Under the pieces are notes generated by a model. That model searched no databases. It was not told where the DNA came from and saw only the letters and a list, made by a program, of their open reading frames with translations. From Actinoalloteichus hymeniacidonis (GTDB lineage: Bacteria > Actinomycetota > Actinomycetes > Mycobacteriales > Pseudonocardiaceae), in NCBI RefSeq assembly GCF_014203365.1, contig NZ_JACHIS010000001.1, positions 3,162,001 to 3,226,000 of the forward strand: a stretch of 64,000 nt of DNA, given 5' to 3'. The translations under genes and the position numbers were made by a program. Positions 8,529 through 17,870 of this stretch are shown here, piece after piece. Every line of letters begins with the position of its first letter. Positions within the stretch are counted from its first letter, which is position 1.

Positions 8529-9010
8529 CCGAGGTCACCACCGGACAACACCACATGAGGGACCACGAGCAGATCGTCCAGCACTGACGGCGGGTACACG
8601 ATCAGACGATCCCCAACAGGATCAGCTGCCAACAACACCCGATCGCCAGCAACCAAGCCCACCCGATGCCGGATCACCGCAGGAAGACGAAGATGCCCCT
8701 GAACAGTGATCAACAACACGGCCGACGCTGAGCGCTCGACGACCACCAACCCATCGCGGGCGCACAGCTCTATCCGTGTGCCCGCAACCCAACCCAACGC
8801 ACGCAGAACAGAGCGATCAGCAACACGGCCTCGGCTATCCACCGCACCCATCGCGTACACCGAAGTGCCACTCCGGGGCACCGGAACAACCGGCAACGGA
8901 AGCGAGCGACGGATTCGGGACGCCGCAGAATGAGAGTCAGCAGAAACGACACTCGACACCGGAGAAACGAGATTCACCGGGCCGATCACAGCCCCATTCA
9001 CGACGAACAC
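8525..9010 (-). CDS. AbrB/MazE/SpoVT-type DNA-binding protein with two swapped-hairpin repeats
   Basis: A 161-residue protein with two copies of an AbrB-like unit. The first begins AVDSRGRVADRSVLRALGW and ends RDGLVVVER; the second begins ITVQGHLRLPAVIRHRVG and ends DRLIVYPPS. Such proteins are DNA-binding transition or partner regulators. It is coupled to the integrase pseudogene (ATGA at 8525-8528), so it was probably the regulator of that recombination module. The GTG start at 9010 falls inside a strong hairpin; a start further downstream is possible. The N-terminal 45 residues show no recognisable domain. Confidence 0.7.
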   Translation of the reverse strand: MFVVNGAVIGPVNLVSPVSSVVSADSHSAASRIRRSLPLPVVPVPRSGTSVYAMGAVDSRGRVADRSVLRALGWVAGTRIELCARDGLVVVERSASAVLLITVQGHLRLPAVIRHRVGLVAGDRVLLAADPVGDRLIVYPPSVLDDLLVVPHVVLSGGDLG

Positions 9011-9033
9011 CCCCGCCGAAAACGGCGAGGGTG
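9008..9033. promoter_or_regulatory. Hairpin over the start of the AbrB-type gene
   Basis: An 11-bp stem with one mismatch (cacccccgccg / cggcgagggtg) closes on an AAAA/TTTT loop. On the minus-strand transcript the GTG start codon of the AbrB-type gene lies in the stem. It could hide the start from ribosomes, or be a terminator for transcription entering from the island. Both are inference. Confidence 0.45.
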
Positions 9034-9105
9034 CGCCTTACAAACCACAACACCGTGCCTGAGCGTACTCAAACACTGAACACAAAACTGTGGCATAGAT
9101 GCCAC

Positions 9106-9145
9106 AAAACTGTGTCCGAGGGGGGACTTGCACACTAACCACACG
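9106..9145. repeat. Left 40-bp direct repeat of the BREX island (att-like, tRNA-Leu core)
   Basis: This 40-bp sequence recurs at 28498-28537 with one mismatch. Its inner 19 bp, GTGTCCGAGGGGGGACTTG (9112-9130), is identical to 40531-40549, the 3' end of the tRNA-Leu gene read from its complement. Just to the left are a repeated CACAAAACTGTG (9081-9092 and 9103-9114) and the inverted repeat TGTGGCA/TGCCACA, which could be recombinase arm sites. The pattern is that of an attachment-site duplication left by integration into a tRNA. Confidence 0.85.
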
Positions 9146-9885
9146 CCTCCTACTTGCTGAAGCAGGTTGAAGCTAAAGGGTTTTCGCTGTTCCGTCCGTT
9201 CCGGCGCGACGACACCTGGGACACCTCTGGTCGGACAGGCGGGCCTGCACTATGTACCGCGGAAACGGGATCCGGGGACGGGTCTGCGGGTGTCCCAGTG
9301 CGCACCCAAGTCGGCTCTGACCGTAATTCATGGCCGCAGACGTCGGCCGCGGCTACGTGTCCCGCAGTGTGACATGGAAACCTACTGCAGTGTCACGATC
9401 TCTTGATCGTTCGAAAATAACGATATCTTCAGTATTCAAGTGAAATAAAGACTATGTGGGAATCCAAGCATGTGGCGCGGTGCTGCCGTCACGGAGATTC
9501 TGCAGACGCCACCAGGCGCGCGGGCTAGGCGGCTTCGCGGGCGGTGGTTGCGAGGTCAGCGGCTACGGCGATCCGACGCGGATCGAGACCCCATCGGCCA
9601 CCGTCGGAACAGGCGATCATCTTCGGCAGGCAAACCTCGGTCGATGCGAGGTCGAGGAGTATGACCCGAACGCGCACCGGTAAGTTCCAGACATCCGGAA
9701 CGGTATGTGGTGCTGTCGATCGCCGGACATGTTCCCATAGTCGGCTCAAGGCGACCCCGTCGCATAGTGCGTCCCGATCACGTCCGGGTGTCGGTCTTGG
9801 TAGGCGGGTCCTCCGCAGATCTGGTCGATCGTAGAGTCGGGGTTCTGTTTCGATCATTATGATCGCGTGAGGAATTGTTGATCTC
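9146..9885. other. Region between the left att-like repeat and pglW
   Basis: About 740 bp. The first 300 bp show no gene I can support. A short AT-rich patch lies at about 9405-9465, unlike the GC-rich surroundings, and may hold promoter or regulatory sequence. A possible small gene on the minus strand (9525-9857) would be divergent from pglW; the pglW promoter should lie in the last 30-100 bp, which contain the AT-rich stretch around 9845-9860. Confidence 0.4.
9525..9857 (-). CDS. Possible small hypothetical protein divergent from pglW
   Basis: An open frame of 110 codons starts with ATG at 9857 and runs away from pglW. The second half reads like a folded protein (VRVILLDLASTEVC, DPRRIAVAADLATT), while the N-terminal third is arginine/proline-rich and uninformative. 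There is no clear ribosome site upstream of the ATG. It could be a remnant of a larger gene lost when the island formed, or a non-coding frame. I do not recognise it. Confidence 0.25.
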   Translation of the reverse strand: MIETEPRLYDRPDLRRTRLPRPTPGRDRDALCDGVALSRLWEHVRRSTAPHTVPDVWNLPVRVRVILLDLASTEVCLPKMIACSDGGRWGLDPRRIAVAADLATTAREAA

Positions 9886-12800
9886 GTGTGCGAGGGGGTG
9901 GCTTCGGTGGCCAGCGGTGGCGCGACGCCGGGGCCTGGTCGGGTTCGGCGCTGGTTCCAGTCGAGGCCATCGCCGTATCCGTGGGAGCAGGAGGGCCTCG
10001 ACCACGTCCGGCGCCTCATGCCCGACACCGAGCCGTTCCGTGGCTGGGCGACGTTCTCGTTCACCGCGTCCTCGGGGCGGATCAATGAGTGCGATCTGTT
10101 CGTGGCGACGCCGGGCGGCCTGTATTTGGTCGAGCTCAAGGGGCACCCCGGCAGGGTGATCAACAGCGGCGACACCTGGAGGTTCCGCGACCAGGGCGCG
10201 TCGTTCTCCAGCACACTGCGCAACCCGCTGCATCTGACGGACATGAAGTGCAAGGATCTGCGCTCCCGGTTGGACTGGGCTTTGCGCAAGCGCGGTCACC
10301 AAACGGAGAAGACGCCGTGGATCCAGCCCGCGATATTCCTGACCGCCGAGAATCTGCGCTCCGAGCTCGACGAGGTGCAGGCCGAGCACGTCTACGCTCG
10401 CTCCGAGGAGTCGAGGCTGCCGGAGATCTGGCGGGATCTGCTGGCGAAGCCACCGAAGCACGAGAAGCAGCGGGTCCAGCCCCAGTTCTCGCGGCTGCTG
10501 CCGGACCTGTTCCAGCAGATCGGGATCAGTGCGTCCACGGCACACCTGCGTTTCGGCAACGACTGGACTCTGGAGCCAGCGAAGCTCGACGCGGGCAACA
10601 CGTGGGAGGACCGGCTCGCGCAGCGGTCCGAGCCGGTCAAGGAAGAGGGCCGAGTCCGGATCTACCTCACTGCGCAGCAGGCCGGTGACCAGCAGCGTCA
10701 GTCGGTGGAGCGGGCCGCGAAGCGCGAGTATCAGGTGCTGCAGGGCATCCATCACCGCGGCATCGCGCAGGCCGTGCAGTTCGCCGACCACGGCGGTTCC
10801 CCGGCGATCCTGTTCCGCCACAGGCACACGGACCTGCGGCTGGATTCGTATCTCGACCTGTTCGGCGAGTCGCTGAGTGTGGAAACGCGGCTGGAGCTGG
10901 TGAGGCAGCTCGCGGAGGCCGTGCAGTACGCGCACCAGCGGTCGCTGTATCACCGTGCGCTGTCGGCCCGGTCGGTGTATGTGTCGGCGCGTGACGACGG
11001 GTCGCAGCCGGTCGCGCGGATCATCGACTGGCAGACTGCCGCCCGCGATTTCGACACCACTGCCGGTGTGTCGTCGATGGGTAACAGCATGGTGTCGGGC
11101 GAGCACCTGGCGCACTCCTCGGAGGTGTATCTCGCGCCGGACTTCGACACGCTCTACTCCGACCCAATCGAGCTGGACGTGTTCGGTCTCGGAGCGCTGG
11201 CGTATTTGCTGCTCACCGGTAGCCCGCCGGCAACGGCGCGCAGCGTGTTGCTGGACCGGCTCGGCGAGAACCAGGGGCTGCGGCCGTCTGCGGTGGCCGA
11301 CGGCGTCTCTGACGAGCTCGACGATCTCGTGTTCGACGCGACTCGACCGGATCCGCTGGACCGGCTGCTGTCGGCCGACGACTTCCTCAAACGCCTGGAC
11401 GACGCCGAGAAGGAGTCGGTGCCAGACGTCGTCGCGGCCCCGGACGCGGATCCCCTGGAGGCGTCGGCGGGGCAGGTCGTCGACGGTGAGTGGGATGTCG
11501 TGCGCGTGCTGGGCAGCGGCGCTACCGCCCGTGCGCTGCTGGTGTCGCGGCTGGACGAATTCGCCGACGGGGAGCCGAGACCCGAGTACCGGGTGTTCAA
11601 GGTCGCCCTCGACGAGGACAAGGCCACCCAACTGCGGGCAGAGGCCGAGGCGCTGACGAAGGTCGGCGGCGGTGTGGTCGTGAAGCTGCTGAACCCGGTG
11701 CGGCACCTGGCCGGGCGCACGGTGCTGGAACTGGAGTTCGCAGGGGGCGCCGATCCGGGCGGGCGGACGCTGGGCGAGGTCATCCGCGACGAGGGCAAGC
11801 TGACCTACCACAACCTCGAACGCTACGGCCGCGACCTGTTCACCGCCTTGGACGCGCTCGCGGCGCACGGGGTGTGGCACCGGGACATCAAGCCCGACAA
11901 CCTCGGGGTGTTCCGTCGAGCGGACCGCTCCACGCAGCTGAAACTGTTCGACTTCTCCCTCGCGGCGGTCTCCGACCGCGATGTCAAGGCGGGCACCCGC
12001 AGTTATCTCGACCCGTTCTTGGGTATGCCCCGCCGCCCGGAGTACGACGGCCACGCCGAGCGCTACGCCGCCGCGATGACCCTGCACGAGATGGCCTCCG
12101 GGCGCCTGCCGGAGTGGGGCGACGGGATGGCCCATCCGCAACACCTCGACGACGAGACACCGATCTTCGCCGCAGACCTGTTCGACCCGGACCTGCGCGA
12201 GCCGTTGACCGCTTTCTTCCGCACCGCCCTGCACCGCGACACCGACCAGCGCTTCGAGAACCTCAAGCGGATGGCCGACGCGTGGTGGAAAGTCTTCCAG
12301 ACCGCCGACCGCACGCCGCCGCTGACCACCCCGGGCACTGTCGAAGGCGACCTCGAGGCCGAGCTGGCCGACGACGAGCTTGAAGCGCTTCGCGACGCGG
12401 CCGCGAAGAACGCCACCCGCGACACCCCCCTGGATGCGGCAGGGCTGTCGCCACGCGCGCTGTCGGTCGCGAGCGTGTTCGACGTGTTCACCGTCGGCGA
12501 GCTGCTTCGGGTGCCCGCGCACCAGATTTCGAAGGCACGCGGCCAGGGGCGACGCGCCAAGAACGAACTCCAGCGCCGCTACCGCCAGTGGAGCAGGAAA
12601 CTTGGCGCCGAGCACGAACGCCCGAGGATCGAGGGCGCGTCCCCGACGATCGACGACCTCGCCACGCTGCTCACCAGCCTCGCCGCCGAGCAGCGCCGCA
12701 CCAAGGCCGCGGGTGCGATCCCGCTGCTACTCGGCCTGCCGGGTGAGAACGGCGTGCCGGAGTCGTGGTTGACCCAGACCGAGGTCGCCAAGCGGCTCGG

Positions 12801-14223
12801 CGTCACCCCGGCCGCCATCTCGACGAAGCAGCGCAACGCGGTCGGCGAGTGGGCCGCCGATGCGCATGTCACTGCGGTCCGTGACGAGCTCGTGGACCTG
12901 CTCACCGAGTCCGGCCGCGTGATGACCGCCGACGAGCTGGCCGCCGCACTGCGCGCCCGGCGCGGCTCAATCGAGCCCGACCCGGCACGCGTGCGGGCCA
13001 TGGCTCGGGCCGTCGTCCGTGCGGCGGTGGAAACAGAGAAGGCGCCGGTCGACGACGCCGAACCCAGGTTGAACATGCTGCGCCGCAACGAGAAGGTACT
13101 CATCGCGCTGGAGACGATGCCGGGCTCCTCGGACCCGGACGCGGCCGAACTCGCCGACTTCGCGATGCACCTCGGCGAGTGCGCCGACGAGCTGGTGCGC
13201 ACGGAGCCGCTGCCCGGACGCGCCGTCGTGCTGCGCGACTTGCGTGCGATCACCCCACCGGACGGCCTTGCGGCCCAGGCGGACACCCGTCTCGTCGAAC
13301 TGGCGGCGGCGATGTCGCGGCACGCGGCCGCGTCCCCGCGTCAGGAGCTGTATCCGACGGACCTGGACCTGGTGCGGGCACTGCGGATCTCGCAGGCGCC
13401 AGCCGGGGTCCGCGAAGTCGGCATCACGGTCGAGGGCCTGATCGCCAAGGTCAGGGCCCGGTTCCCGCTGCTCGACCTCGACGAGGACATCACCCACGTC
13501 CGCTTGGAAGAGTCGCTGAACGCGGCGGGGTTCCGGCTCGTGTTCGACACCGCGAAGGCTCGGTTCGTGCCGCCCGCGCCCGACGTGTCGCGGAGCGTGA
13601 GCAGCTCGTTCACGTCGATCGCGAGCACGAAGCAACCCAGCGCATCGGCCGTCGCAGCCCAAGCCCGCCTCGACAGCGCGGTGCAGCGGGGCGGGTTCGT
13701 GGCGCTGACACTGCGCGGGGTGCACCTGCCGGGCGCAGCCGAATCGATCGCGGCGGCGTTCCCGGTGAAGCCGGTGCACGTCGACTCGCTGTTCCTCGCG
13801 GCGTTCCGTGACCTGGTCAAGAAGTACGACGAGGACTGGGATACCTTTCGCGCGCTCGACACCGAGTTCGGCGCGACCGGTCGCCTGTCGCCCGGTTTCG
13901 CGTCGTTCGTCGAGGTCGCGTGGGACACCGTGGCCGAGGACCTCAACGGCCGCGACCCGAAATCGGTGCTGTTCCTGCACCACGCGAGCCTGCTCGGCCG
14001 CTACTACGAACGCGGCGGCCGGGACCTGCTGACGAACCTGCAGAACGCGGCCCGACGCGCCGACGACCGCCCGCACGGGCTGTGGCTGCTGTGCCCAGGC
14101 GAGTCGGCGAGCGACACACCGCGGCTCGAACAGCACATCGTCGAGGTGTTGGGGGAGTCGGAGCGCGCTGTGCTCGATGGCACCTACTTGTCCAGATTGG
14201 CTGCGGGCGAGGGCACCGCGTGA
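9886..14223 (+). CDS. pglW: PglW, BREX type 2 serine/threonine kinase with NERD domain
   Basis: The kinase component of BREX type 2 / phage growth limitation, 1445 residues. Residues about 35-130 are a NERD nuclease-related domain (INECDLFV, GGLYLVELKGHPG). A first kinase-like domain (about 270-510) is degraded: where HRDLKPxN is expected it has YHRALSARSVYV, lacking the catalytic Asp. A second kinase domain (about 534-805) looks active, with a VFKVA lysine, WHRDIKPDN (about 664) and LFDFS in place of DFG. The C-terminal third includes a helix-turn-helix-like stretch near residue 957 (EVAKRLGVTPAAIS). First gene of a six-gene run. The start is uncertain: GTG at 9886 or 9898, both with weak spacing to GAGGGG or GAGGAA. 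Confidence 0.93.
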   Translation: MCEGVASVASGGATPGPGRVRRWFQSRPSPYPWEQEGLDHVRRLMPDTEPFRGWATFSFTASSGRINECDLFVATPGGLYLVELKGHPGRVINSGDTWRFRDQGASFSSTLRNPLHLTDMKCKDLRSRLDWALRKRGHQTEKTPWIQPAIFLTAENLRSELDEVQAEHVYARSEESRLPEIWRDLLAKPPKHEKQRVQPQFSRLLPDLFQQIGISASTAHLRFGNDWTLEPAKLDAGNTWEDRLAQRSEPVKEEGRVRIYLTAQQAGDQQRQSVERAAKREYQVLQGIHHRGIAQAVQFADHGGSPAILFRHRHTDLRLDSYLDLFGESLSVETRLELVRQLAEAVQYAHQRSLYHRALSARSVYVSARDDGSQPVARIIDWQTAARDFDTTAGVSSMGNSMVSGEHLAHSSEVYLAPDFDTLYSDPIELDVFGLGALAYLLLTGSPPATARSVLLDRLGENQGLRPSAVADGVSDELDDLVFDATRPDPLDRLLSADDFLKRLDDAEKESVPDVVAAPDADPLEASAGQVVDGEWDVVRVLGSGATARALLVSRLDEFADGEPRPEYRVFKVALDEDKATQLRAEAEALTKVGGGVVVKLLNPVRHLAGRTVLELEFAGGADPGGRTLGEVIRDEGKLTYHNLERYGRDLFTALDALAAHGVWHRDIKPDNLGVFRRADRSTQLKLFDFSLAAVSDRDVKAGTRSYLDPFLGMPRRPEYDGHAERYAAAMTLHEMASGRLPEWGDGMAHPQHLDDETPIFAADLFDPDLREPLTAFFRTALHRDTDQRFENLKRMADAWWKVFQTADRTPPLTTPGTVEGDLEAELADDELEALRDAAAKNATRDTPLDAAGLSPRALSVASVFDVFTVGELLRVPAHQISKARGQGRRAKNELQRRYRQWSRKLGAEHERPRIEGASPTIDDLATLLTSLAAEQRRTKAAGAIPLLLGLPGENGVPESWLTQTEVAKRLGVTPAAISTKQRNAVGEWAADAHVTAVRDELVDLLTESGRVMTADELAAALRARRGSIEPDPARVRAMARAVVRAAVETEKAPVDDAEPRLNMLRRNEKVLIALETMPGSSDPDAAELADFAMHLGECADELVRTEPLPGRAVVLRDLRAITPPDGLAAQADTRLVELAAAMSRHAAASPRQELYPTDLDLVRALRISQAPAGVREVGITVEGLIAKVRARFPLLDLDEDITHVRLEESLNAAGFRLVFDTAKARFVPPAPDVSRSVSSSFTSIASTKQPSASAVAAQARLDSAVQRGGFVALTLRGVHLPGAAESIAAAFPVKPVHVDSLFLAAFRDLVKKYDEDWDTFRALDTEFGATGRLSPGFASFVEVAWDTVAEDLNGRDPKSVLFLHHASLLGRYYERGGRDLLTNLQNAARRADDRPHGLWLLCPGESASDTPRLEQHIVEVLGESERAVLDGTYLSRLAAGEGTA

Positions 14224-14234
14224 AGGAGACGGCA

Positions 14235-17200
14235 GTGACCGAACAGACGACCCGCGGTCTCGACCTGTCAGCGCTGGTCAAGGACCTGCGCGCCCAGGTC
14301 TCTACGCTGGAAAACGATCTGCGGGCCCGCGCGGGCGCGGTTGAGGAGTTCGACACGAGACTACGCGCGGAGTACGCGAAGGCCTGCGAGGCCGGACGCA
14401 CCGCAGCGGCCTATCAGTCCTGGTTGGACGATCGCGTCACGCAGATCGCGGCGGCGTGGGTGCTGGGCACGGTGTTCGTGCGGTTCTGCGAGGACAACAG
14501 CCTGATTCCGGGCCCGTTCCTGACCGGTCCCGGGGAGCGGTTCGGGGAAGCCGAGGACCGGCACGAGGCGCACTTTAAGCAGCGGCCTCAGGACAACGAC
14601 CGCGACTGGATCGTCACGGCTTTCCGCGCCCTCGCCGATGCGCACCCGACTGCAGCCGGACTGTTCGACGCTGACCACAACCCACTGTGGGAGGTCACGC
14701 CGTCGTTCGAAGCCGCCACCGAGCTAATCCGGTTCTGGCGCCGCCGCGACGCCGACGGGCACGTGCGTTACGACTTCACCGACCCGGAGCTGGATACCCG
14801 TTTTCTCGGCGACCTGTACCAGGACCTGTCGGAGAACGCCCGCAAGACATTCGCGCTGCTCCAGACACCGGAGTTCGTCGAGGAGTTCATCCTCGACCTC
14901 ACCCTTGAACCAGCCGTCGAGGAGTTCGGGCTGGAGGGCCTGCGCACCATTGACCCCGCTTGCGGATCGGGGCACTTCCTGCTCGGGATCTTCCACCGGC
15001 TCCTCGACAAATGGCGCGCGGCCGAGCCCGGCACCGACCGCTGGGAACTGATCCGCCGGTCCCTCGATTCCGTCCACGGCTGCGACAAGAACCCGTTCGC
15101 TGTGTCCATCGCCCGGTTCCGGCTGCTGGTCGCGGCACTGAAAGCGGCCGAGGAGTCCAGGTTGGACAGAGCTGCGACGTTCCCGATCCACGTGGCTGTC
15201 GGGGACTCCCTGATCCACGGCAAGGACGTGCCCGGCACGCAGCTCACGACCGACTCGCTGGAGCACACGTACGAGCCCGAGGACGTCTACGACTACGTGC
15301 GCGCCTGCGAGCTGCTGACCAAGGGCTCCTACCACGTGGTCGTCGGGAATCCTCCGTACATCACGGTGAAGGACAGGAAGGAGAACGAGAAGTACCGCAC
15401 GAGCGCGGATTACAGGGCAGTGTGCTCGGGGAAGTACGCACTGTCGGTGCCGTTCGCGAAGCGGCTGTTCGACCTCGCGGTCAAGGCGCCCGGCTCGGAG
15501 CGCCGGGCCGGGTACGTCGGGCAGATCACCGCGAACTCGTTCATGAAGCGCGAGTTCGGCAAGAAGCTCATCCAAGACTACTTCGCCCAGAAGATCCACC
15601 TCACCCACGTGATCGACACCTCCGGCGCCTACATCCCCGGACACGGAACGCCGACGGTGATTCTGGTGGGGCGGAACCACTTTCCGCGCATCAACGACCC
15701 GATCCGGGCGGTACTCGGGGTTCGTGGTGAGCCGAGCCAGCCGGAGGTTCCGGCCGAGGGACTGGTGTGGTCGGCGATCGTCGAGCAAGTCGGCAAGCCG
15801 GGTAGTGAATCTGAATGGATTTCGGTCGCGGATTCTGAGCGGAATCAGTTCTCGCTGTTTCCATGGATGCTGAGCGGTGGCGGTGCAGTAGATCTTTCGC
15901 GTCATCTTGAAAGCGTGGCTGGAAAGCGGCTGCGTCGATTGCTTTCGCGCGCGATTGGGTTCGCGAGCTTCCCTGGTCGCGACGAGGTTTTCTTTCTATC
16001 AGAACCTTGGTTTCGGCACAACGAGACGAAGGATTCTATGTGTCGACCCTTGGTAGTTGGTGAGAATATTCGAGATTGGCGGGAAAATTCGGAAAGTCCC
16101 GCGCTCGTGCCCTACGATCAGAAACATGAGCCCGTGGATTTCGATCTCGAATCGTCATGGGGGCGCTATCTCTGGTCTATGCGACGGGTTCTAGGGTCCA
16201 CGACCGGTTTTTCTGGAGAGTCGCGCGACAGTACGGACGCCCCGTGGTGGACGTGGTATCGCTGGGTGGCAGATAGATACCGCCGTGAGGTTGCATTGGT
16301 TTTTTCCGATGTTGCGACTCATAATCATTTCGCGTTGGATCGAGGGGGAAATGCATTTAACCAGCATGCCCCCATGGTTCATATGGCCAACGAGGCGACC
16401 GAGGACGAGCATCTGGCGTTGTTGGGGGTGTTGAACTCGTCGGCGGCGTGTTTCTGGCTCAAGCAGGTCAGTCACAACAAGGGCAATGAGGGCTATCAAT
16501 CCGGCATCAAGACCGAGATGTGGGAACGTTTCTACGAGTTCACCGGCACGAAACTCCAGGATTTCCCGCTGCCGCAACAGCTTCCAACCGAACTCGGTCG
16601 CAAACTTGACTCGCTGGCGCGGGCTCTGTCGGCGGTGACGCCGTCGTCGATCGCGGCCGAGTCGGTGCCGACCCGAGAACGGCTCGACACGGCCCGCGCG
16701 GGTCACGACAGCATCCGCGCCCGGATGATCGCGCTGCAGGAGGAGCTGGACTGGACCGTTTACCACTCCTACGGACTGCCCAACGACGCGGAACTCGCCG
16801 GTGTGCGTGCGGAGTCGTTCGACGACGTGCCGGATGTGCGGCTGGGGGAGCGTGCGTTCGAGATCGTCCTCGCGCGCAAGGTGGCGGCCGGTCAGGCCGA
16901 GACAGCGTGGTTCGAGCGCCACGGCTCGACGCCGATCACGGAGATCCCGGATCGCTGGCCGTCCTGGTATCGCGACATCGTGCAGCGCCGGGTCGAGATG
17001 ATCGAGACGCGGCGTGATATCGCGTTGATCGAGCGTCCGGAGTGCAAACGCCGCTGGTCGGAGACCCCGTGGGACAAACGTGAGGCCGAAGCGCTCGAAA
17101 CGTGGCTGCTGGACCGGTGCGAGCGGCGGGACCTGTGGTTCGCGTTGCGGGAGGGGCTCGAACAGCCACGCACGCTGACGATCCACCAGCTCGCCGACGC

Positions 17201-17870
17201 CGTCGGCCGGGATGCCGATGTGCGGTCGGTCGCGAGCCTCTACGCACGCGATCATCTCGGCAAGCCAGACCTGTCGGTGGCGCAGGTGCTCGACAAGGTG
17301 GTCGCCAGCCAGCATGTGCCCTACCTCGCCGCACTGCGCTACAAGGATTCCGGTCTACGCAAACGCGCCCAGTGGGAAGAAGTCTGGGAACTCCAGCGTC
17401 AGGAAGACAAGACAGGCGAGCGGCTGCCGATCCCGGTCCCGCCCAAATACACCTCCGCGGACTTCCGCAAGGGCTCTTACTGGTCGCAGCGCGGCAAACT
17501 CGACGTGCCGAAGGAACGCTTCGTTTCGTATCCGGACGCCTCGCCCGGAGCCGACGGATCGCTGCTGCTGGGCTGGGCGGGCTGGGACCACCGGGACCAG
17601 GCCCAGGCCCTGGTGAACCTCGTCAACGACCGCACCGATGAGTCCTGGACACCCGAGCAGCTCACGCCCCTGCTGGCCGGGCTCGCCGAACTCATGCCGT
17701 GGATCCACCAGTGGCACGGCGAGCACGACGCCGAGTGGGACGGCAATCCGGCGCAGGAGTGCCAGGCGTTCCTCGAGCAACACCGCAACCGCCATCAGCT
17801 GACGAACGAGGACCTCTCGGCCTGGCGCCCCGCCACCGGCCGCCGCAGCAAGCAAGGTGACCAGCAATGA
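14235..17870 (+). CDS. pglX: PglX, BREX type 2 adenine-specific DNA methyltransferase
   Basis: The modification subunit of the Pgl/BREX type 2 system, 1211 residues. The start is the GTG at 14235 because AAGGAGA lies six bases upstream; the longer open frame reading back into pglW is not used. An N-terminal charged helical segment (LVKDLRAQVSTLENDLRA) leads to the methyltransferase core with motif I DPACGSGHFLL (about residue 240) and motif IV NPPYITVK (about 372), typical of N6-adenine methylation. The region of roughly residues 520-720 (15790-16390) is clearly richer in A and T than the flanks and probably is the target-recognition part. Its stop overlaps pglY by four bases (ATGA). I see no homopolymeric G tract of the phase-variable type. 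Confidence 0.95.
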   Translation: MTEQTTRGLDLSALVKDLRAQVSTLENDLRARAGAVEEFDTRLRAEYAKACEAGRTAAAYQSWLDDRVTQIAAAWVLGTVFVRFCEDNSLIPGPFLTGPGERFGEAEDRHEAHFKQRPQDNDRDWIVTAFRALADAHPTAAGLFDADHNPLWEVTPSFEAATELIRFWRRRDADGHVRYDFTDPELDTRFLGDLYQDLSENARKTFALLQTPEFVEEFILDLTLEPAVEEFGLEGLRTIDPACGSGHFLLGIFHRLLDKWRAAEPGTDRWELIRRSLDSVHGCDKNPFAVSIARFRLLVAALKAAEESRLDRAATFPIHVAVGDSLIHGKDVPGTQLTTDSLEHTYEPEDVYDYVRACELLTKGSYHVVVGNPPYITVKDRKENEKYRTSADYRAVCSGKYALSVPFAKRLFDLAVKAPGSERRAGYVGQITANSFMKREFGKKLIQDYFAQKIHLTHVIDTSGAYIPGHGTPTVILVGRNHFPRINDPIRAVLGVRGEPSQPEVPAEGLVWSAIVEQVGKPGSESEWISVADSERNQFSLFPWMLSGGGAVDLSRHLESVAGKRLRRLLSRAIGFASFPGRDEVFFLSEPWFRHNETKDSMCRPLVVGENIRDWRENSESPALVPYDQKHEPVDFDLESSWGRYLWSMRRVLGSTTGFSGESRDSTDAPWWTWYRWVADRYRREVALVFSDVATHNHFALDRGGNAFNQHAPMVHMANEATEDEHLALLGVLNSSAACFWLKQVSHNKGNEGYQSGIKTEMWERFYEFTGTKLQDFPLPQQLPTELGRKLDSLARALSAVTPSSIAAESVPTRERLDTARAGHDSIRARMIALQEELDWTVYHSYGLPNDAELAGVRAESFDDVPDVRLGERAFEIVLARKVAAGQAETAWFERHGSTPITEIPDRWPSWYRDIVQRRVEMIETRRDIALIERPECKRRWSETPWDKREAEALETWLLDRCERRDLWFALREGLEQPRTLTIHQLADAVGRDADVRSVASLYARDHLGKPDLSVAQVLDKVVASQHVPYLAALRYKDSGLRKRAQWEEVWELQRQEDKTGERLPIPVPPKYTSADFRKGSYWSQRGKLDVPKERFVSYPDASPGADGSLLLGWAGWDHRDQAQALVNLVNDRTDESWTPEQLTPLLAGLAELMPWIHQWHGEHDAEWDGNPAQECQAFLEQHRNRHQLTNEDLSAWRPATGRRSKQGDQQ

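Noticed and set aside
9778-12615. 945-codon open frame on the minus strand opposite pglW
   Set aside because: It is an antisense shadow of a long high-GC gene. The sequence is arginine- and leucine-rich without domains, and pglW on the plus strand has clear NERD and kinase motifs.
12967-14136. 389-codon minus-strand frame opposite the end of pglW
   Set aside because: Low-complexity shadow of the third codon positions; no motif and no ribosome site.
16330-16360. Short G-run in pglX as a phase-variation tract
   Set aside because: Only five G in a row; too short for slipped-strand switching of the kind reported for Streptomyces pglX.
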